This document shows positions 50,454 to 53,050 of a stretch of DNA of 53,050 nucleotides, in pieces. The number at the start of each line of letters is the position of its first letter. Position 1 is the first letter of the stretch. The notes beneath the pieces were generated by a model, which worked only from the letters and a program-made list of their open reading frames with translations, did not search any database and was not told the origin of the DNA. Origin of the DNA: G020348385 sp964580235 (GTDB taxonomy: Bacteria > Acidobacteriota > Aminicenantia > Aminicenantales > Aminicenantaceae); contig CAZOJY010000008.1 of NCBI GenBank assembly GCA_964580235.1, positions 1 through 53,050 on the forward strand, given 5' to 3'. Both the position numbers and the translations under genes were made by a program.

Positions 50454-52955
50454 TCACTTTTTCAAAATTTCCCTCAAATACCGGCCTGTATATGATTCTT
50501 TGATCTTCGAAAGCTTTTCGGGCGTTCCTTCGGCTACAATCCATCCTCCTCTCTCTCCGCCTTCTGGTCCCATGTCCACAACATGGTCCGCAGACTTAAT
50601 CACATCCATATTGTGTTCGATGATTACCACTGAATTGCCAAGCTTGACCAGTTCGCCAAGGACAGCAAGAAGCTTCCGGACATCATCAAAATGAAGCCCT
50701 GTTGTGGGCTCATCTAGTAGATAAAGCGTTTTTCCGGTGTTTTTCCGGCTTAGTTCCTTGGTGAGCTTGATTCGTTGGGCTTCTCCTCCAGAGAGAGTGG
50801 GAGCAGGCTGGCCGAGCCGGAGATATCCAAGACCCACCCGTTTCAACACGCCCAGTTTCCGCTTCAGCAACGGGTGTGCTTTCAGGTATCCGTTTGCCTC
50901 GTCCACGGTCATTGCCAAATAGTCGGCAATATTTTTTCCCCGGTATTGAACCGCCAGAGTTTCTTTGTTATATCTTTTTCCTCCACAGCGGTCACAGGTG
51001 ACGAACACATCCGGCAGGAAGTGCATCTCTATCTTTTTGGCTCCTGCCCCATGACATTCTTCGCATCGCCCCCCCCGTAGATTAAAGCTGAACCGGCCCG
51101 GGTTATAACCCCTAATTCGCGACTCCTGCGTCATGGCGAAAAGCTGCCGTAAAGCTGTGAACAATCCGGTGTAGGTCGAAGGATTGGAACGGGGAGTGCG
51201 TCCGATCGGTCTCTGATCTACTGCGATAACCTTATCGATCTGGTCAAAGCCCATAATAGTTTTATGCTTGCCAGGTTTTTGTTTGGCTTTATAAAATTTA
51301 TTCAGGAGACTTTTGTACAAAATGTCATAGATAAGCGTGCTTTTCCCAGAACCGGAAACACCTGTGATCACCGTCATAACAGACAAGGGGATCCGCACAT
51401 CGATGTTTTTCAAGTTATGCTCCGCTGCTTGGGATACGACCAGCCAACCTCTCGGCCTTTTCCTTCGGGAAGGCAGCGGGATAGAACGCTCCCTGCGGAG
51501 ATATTGAGAAGTGAGGGAATCGCTTGCGTGAAGGATGGCATCTAGATTTCCTTCAGCCGCTTTGAATCCCCCTGACTCTCCCGCTCCGGGTCCTAAGTCC
51601 AGGATGTGATCTGCCGATCGGATGGTTTGCTCATCATGTTCTACGACGATAATTGAATTCCCGATGTCTCGAATATCCCTCAGGAGTGAAATCAAACGGC
51701 CATTATCCCGCTGATGGAGGCCTATGGTCGGTTCATCCAGAACATACAGCACTCCCCGCAGCCGCGCGCCCACTTGGGCGGCCAATCGGAGGCGACGGCC
51801 CTCTCCTCCAGAAAGAGATGTGGTTGTCCGGCACAATTGGAGATAACTCATCCCCAGCTCATCCATGACCTCAAGCCGGGCAAGAATCTCCTTACAGATC
51901 GGAGAGGCAATCCTGTCCTGCAAAGAGGAGAATTCGAATCCGGATATTTCACCCATCAGCTGACTAATAGAGAGGTGAGCCAATTCAGAAATGTCCCACT
52001 TGTCCACTTTGACAGCGAGGCTCTCTTTCCGCAGACGGCTCCCTCCACAGGAAGCACAAAGCTCATCAGTCAACTTGAGTTCCCCCCACTCATCCAAACG
52101 GGTTTGATAGCCTAAACCATGGCACCTGGGACACGCTCCGTAAGGGCTATTAAACGAAAAAGAACGAGGTTCCAGTTCGGGGAGGTTGATTTCACAGTAA
52201 GGACACAGCAGGCTCAACGAATAAAAATTCTCTCTGCCATCAGGTCTTAAGGTCAACAGATCTCCGTCCGACATTTCCAAGGCTCTCTCCACAGCTTCGA
52301 TCAATCTCGATCGTGCGGATGGAGAAACCTGAATTTCATCGATCAAGACTTCGATGTTGTGCTTTTTCATCCGTTCCAGCTCGATTTTTCCGTCTAACTC
52401 CTTCAATTCCCCATCCACTCTCGCTCGAAGGAAGCCCTTCCTGAGCAGCCTTTCGAAAAGCCGATGGTATTCCCCCTTGCGTCCTTTGACCACAGGGGAA
52501 AGGATTTTCATCTTCCTGCCGTTCGCAGATTCCAGAATCCTTCTGATGATCTGTTCTGATGTTTGTGAGGATACGCGCCTCCCACACTCGGGACAGTGGG
52601 GGATTCCCACGCGGGCATAAAGAAGCCGCAGAAAATCATAAATCTCTGTGACGGTGCCTACCGTAGACCGGGGATTCGCAGATATCGTTCTCTGATCGAT
52701 GGAAATGGAAGGAGAGAGCCCTTCGATGGATTCCACTTCGGGTTTTTCCATCTGCTCAATATACTGGCGCGCGTAAGCCGAGAGGCATTCGATATACCGG
52801 CGCTGTCCTTCGGCAAACAGCGTGTCAAAAGCCAGGGAGGACTTGCCCGAGCCGCTCGGTCCAGTGATCACGATCAACTTGTTTCTGGGAAGACAGATAT
52901 CGATGTTTTTGAGATTGTGTTGGGCTGCTTTTTTAACACGAATCTCCTTCAACAT
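50454..52955 (-). CDS. uvrA: Excinuclease ABC subunit A, shortened between zinc motifs
   Basis: The damage-recognition ATPase of nucleotide excision repair is recognised from two ABC halves (Walker A GPSGSGKS and VSGSGKST, signatures LSGGEGRRLRL and LSGGEAQRIKL), the UvrB-binding region near residues 130-240, the zinc finger CPYC-x20-CPRC and the C-terminal CEEC-x19-CDRC finger. At about 833 aa it is about 100 shorter than the usual 940. The gap lies between CPRC and the next motif CASC, here 21 residues apart. The start is ATG 52955 (GTG 52961 is an alternative). Confidence 0.95.
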   Translation of the reverse strand: MLKEIRVKKAAQHNLKNIDICLPRNKLIVITGPSGSGKSSLAFDTLFAEGQRRYIECLSAYARQYIEQMEKPEVESIEGLSPSISIDQRTISANPRSTVGTVTEIYDFLRLLYARVGIPHCPECGRRVSSQTSEQIIRRILESANGRKMKILSPVVKGRKGEYHRLFERLLRKGFLRARVDGELKELDGKIELERMKKHNIEVLIDEIQVSPSARSRLIEAVERALEMSDGDLLTLRPDGRENFYSLSLLCPYCEINLPELEPRSFSFNSPYGACPRCHGLGYQTRLDEWGELKLTDELCASCGGSRLRKESLAVKVDKWDISELAHLSISQLMGEISGFEFSSLQDRIASPICKEILARLEVMDELGMSYLQLCRTTTSLSGGEGRRLRLAAQVGARLRGVLYVLDEPTIGLHQRDNGRLISLLRDIRDIGNSIIVVEHDEQTIRSADHILDLGPGAGESGGFKAAEGNLDAILHASDSLTSQYLRRERSIPLPSRRKRPRGWLVVSQAAEHNLKNIDVRIPLSVMTVITGVSGSGKSTLIYDILYKSLLNKFYKAKQKPGKHKTIMGFDQIDKVIAVDQRPIGRTPRSNPSTYTGLFTALRQLFAMTQESRIRGYNPGRFSFNLRGGRCEECHGAGAKKIEMHFLPDVFVTCDRCGGKRYNKETLAVQYRGKNIADYLAMTVDEANGYLKAHPLLKRKLGVLKRVGLGYLRLGQPAPTLSGGEAQRIKLTKELSRKNTGKTLYLLDEPTTGLHFDDVRKLLAVLGELVKLGNSVVIIEHNMDVIKSADHVVDMGPEGGERGGWIVAEGTPEKLSKIKESYTGRYLREILKK

Positions 52956-52963
52956 GACCACTC

Positions 52964-52992
52964 ATTTTAAACCTTTGCCACCCCTTTCACAA
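52964..52992 (-). promoter_or_regulatory. Promoter of uvrA, about 2-base leader
   Basis: TTGTGA (52987-52992) and TAAAAT (52964-52969) are 17 bases apart on the minus strand. The expected transcription start is about 2 bases before the ATG at 52955. Confidence 0.55.
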
Positions 52993-53050
52993 GAATTCCC
53001 TCCGGAAATAAGATTGACCCTTCCGAGGCAAAATATTAAGATAAGCTTTA

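Overview
The window looks like a piece of a moderate-GC, Gram-negative (diderm) chromosome. RfaE2 points to LPS heptose supply, a Wzm/Wzt pair to polysaccharide export, and an AMIN/beta-barrel protein to an outer membrane. The mix (ATP synthase genes b'-b-delta-alpha-gamma-beta-epsilon without a and c, RicT-HolB, secreted BACON-type proteins, small ECF sigma/zf-HC2 modules) would fit Candidatus Aminicenantes or an Acidobacteriota-like lineage. That placement is inference from gene content only. No tRNA, rRNA, CRISPR array or intact transposon was seen.

Layout. Positions 1-2403 hold a mosaic of dispersed repeats, a small hypothetical gene, an exported class I glutamine amidotransferase-like hydrolase, and a stand-alone promoter-RBS-20-codon ORF-terminator unit. 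Positions 2407-11762 are a compact minus-strand run of twelve genes: F1 ATP synthase with two b-type stator genes, a tRNA methyltransferase, the Wzm/Wzt exporter, a DUF2061 protein and RfaE2. folC and accD form a second minus-strand pair, followed by an atypical receiver protein. Positions 14951-31927 are a surface-glycan locus with glycosyltransferases (GT2, GT4, GT39-like), an SDR epimerase, SAM and TylF-type methyltransferases, a radical SAM/SPASM enzyme, two Gfo/Idh/MocA proteins, a polysaccharide deacetylase, DUF2304, a hexapeptide acyltransferase, a formyltransferase-like enzyme and a FemAB/GNAT-like protein.

Positions 32115-41818 carry an AMIN/beta-barrel protein, then a minus-strand cassette of SxtJ-like protein, carbamoyltransferase, DUF5989 and SGNH hydrolase. 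Two paralogous secreted proteins (propeller-like repeats, BACON-like domains, FN3-like domain) lie on either side of it. The right end is housekeeping and regulation: rsmA, ftsK, an HD-GYP protein with a 60-aa partner, an ECF sigma/anti-sigma pair, ricT, holB and uvrA.

The points most worth a second look are the short transcription unit at 2193-2403; several genes whose best promoter leaves almost no 5' leader; a coupled pair of oxidoreductase-like proteins that seem to have lost catalytic residues; a UvrA about 100 residues short in one internal stretch; a receiver domain with Glu at the phospho-acceptor site; and short dispersed repeats found only between genes. All calls come from reading the sequence; no database search was run.
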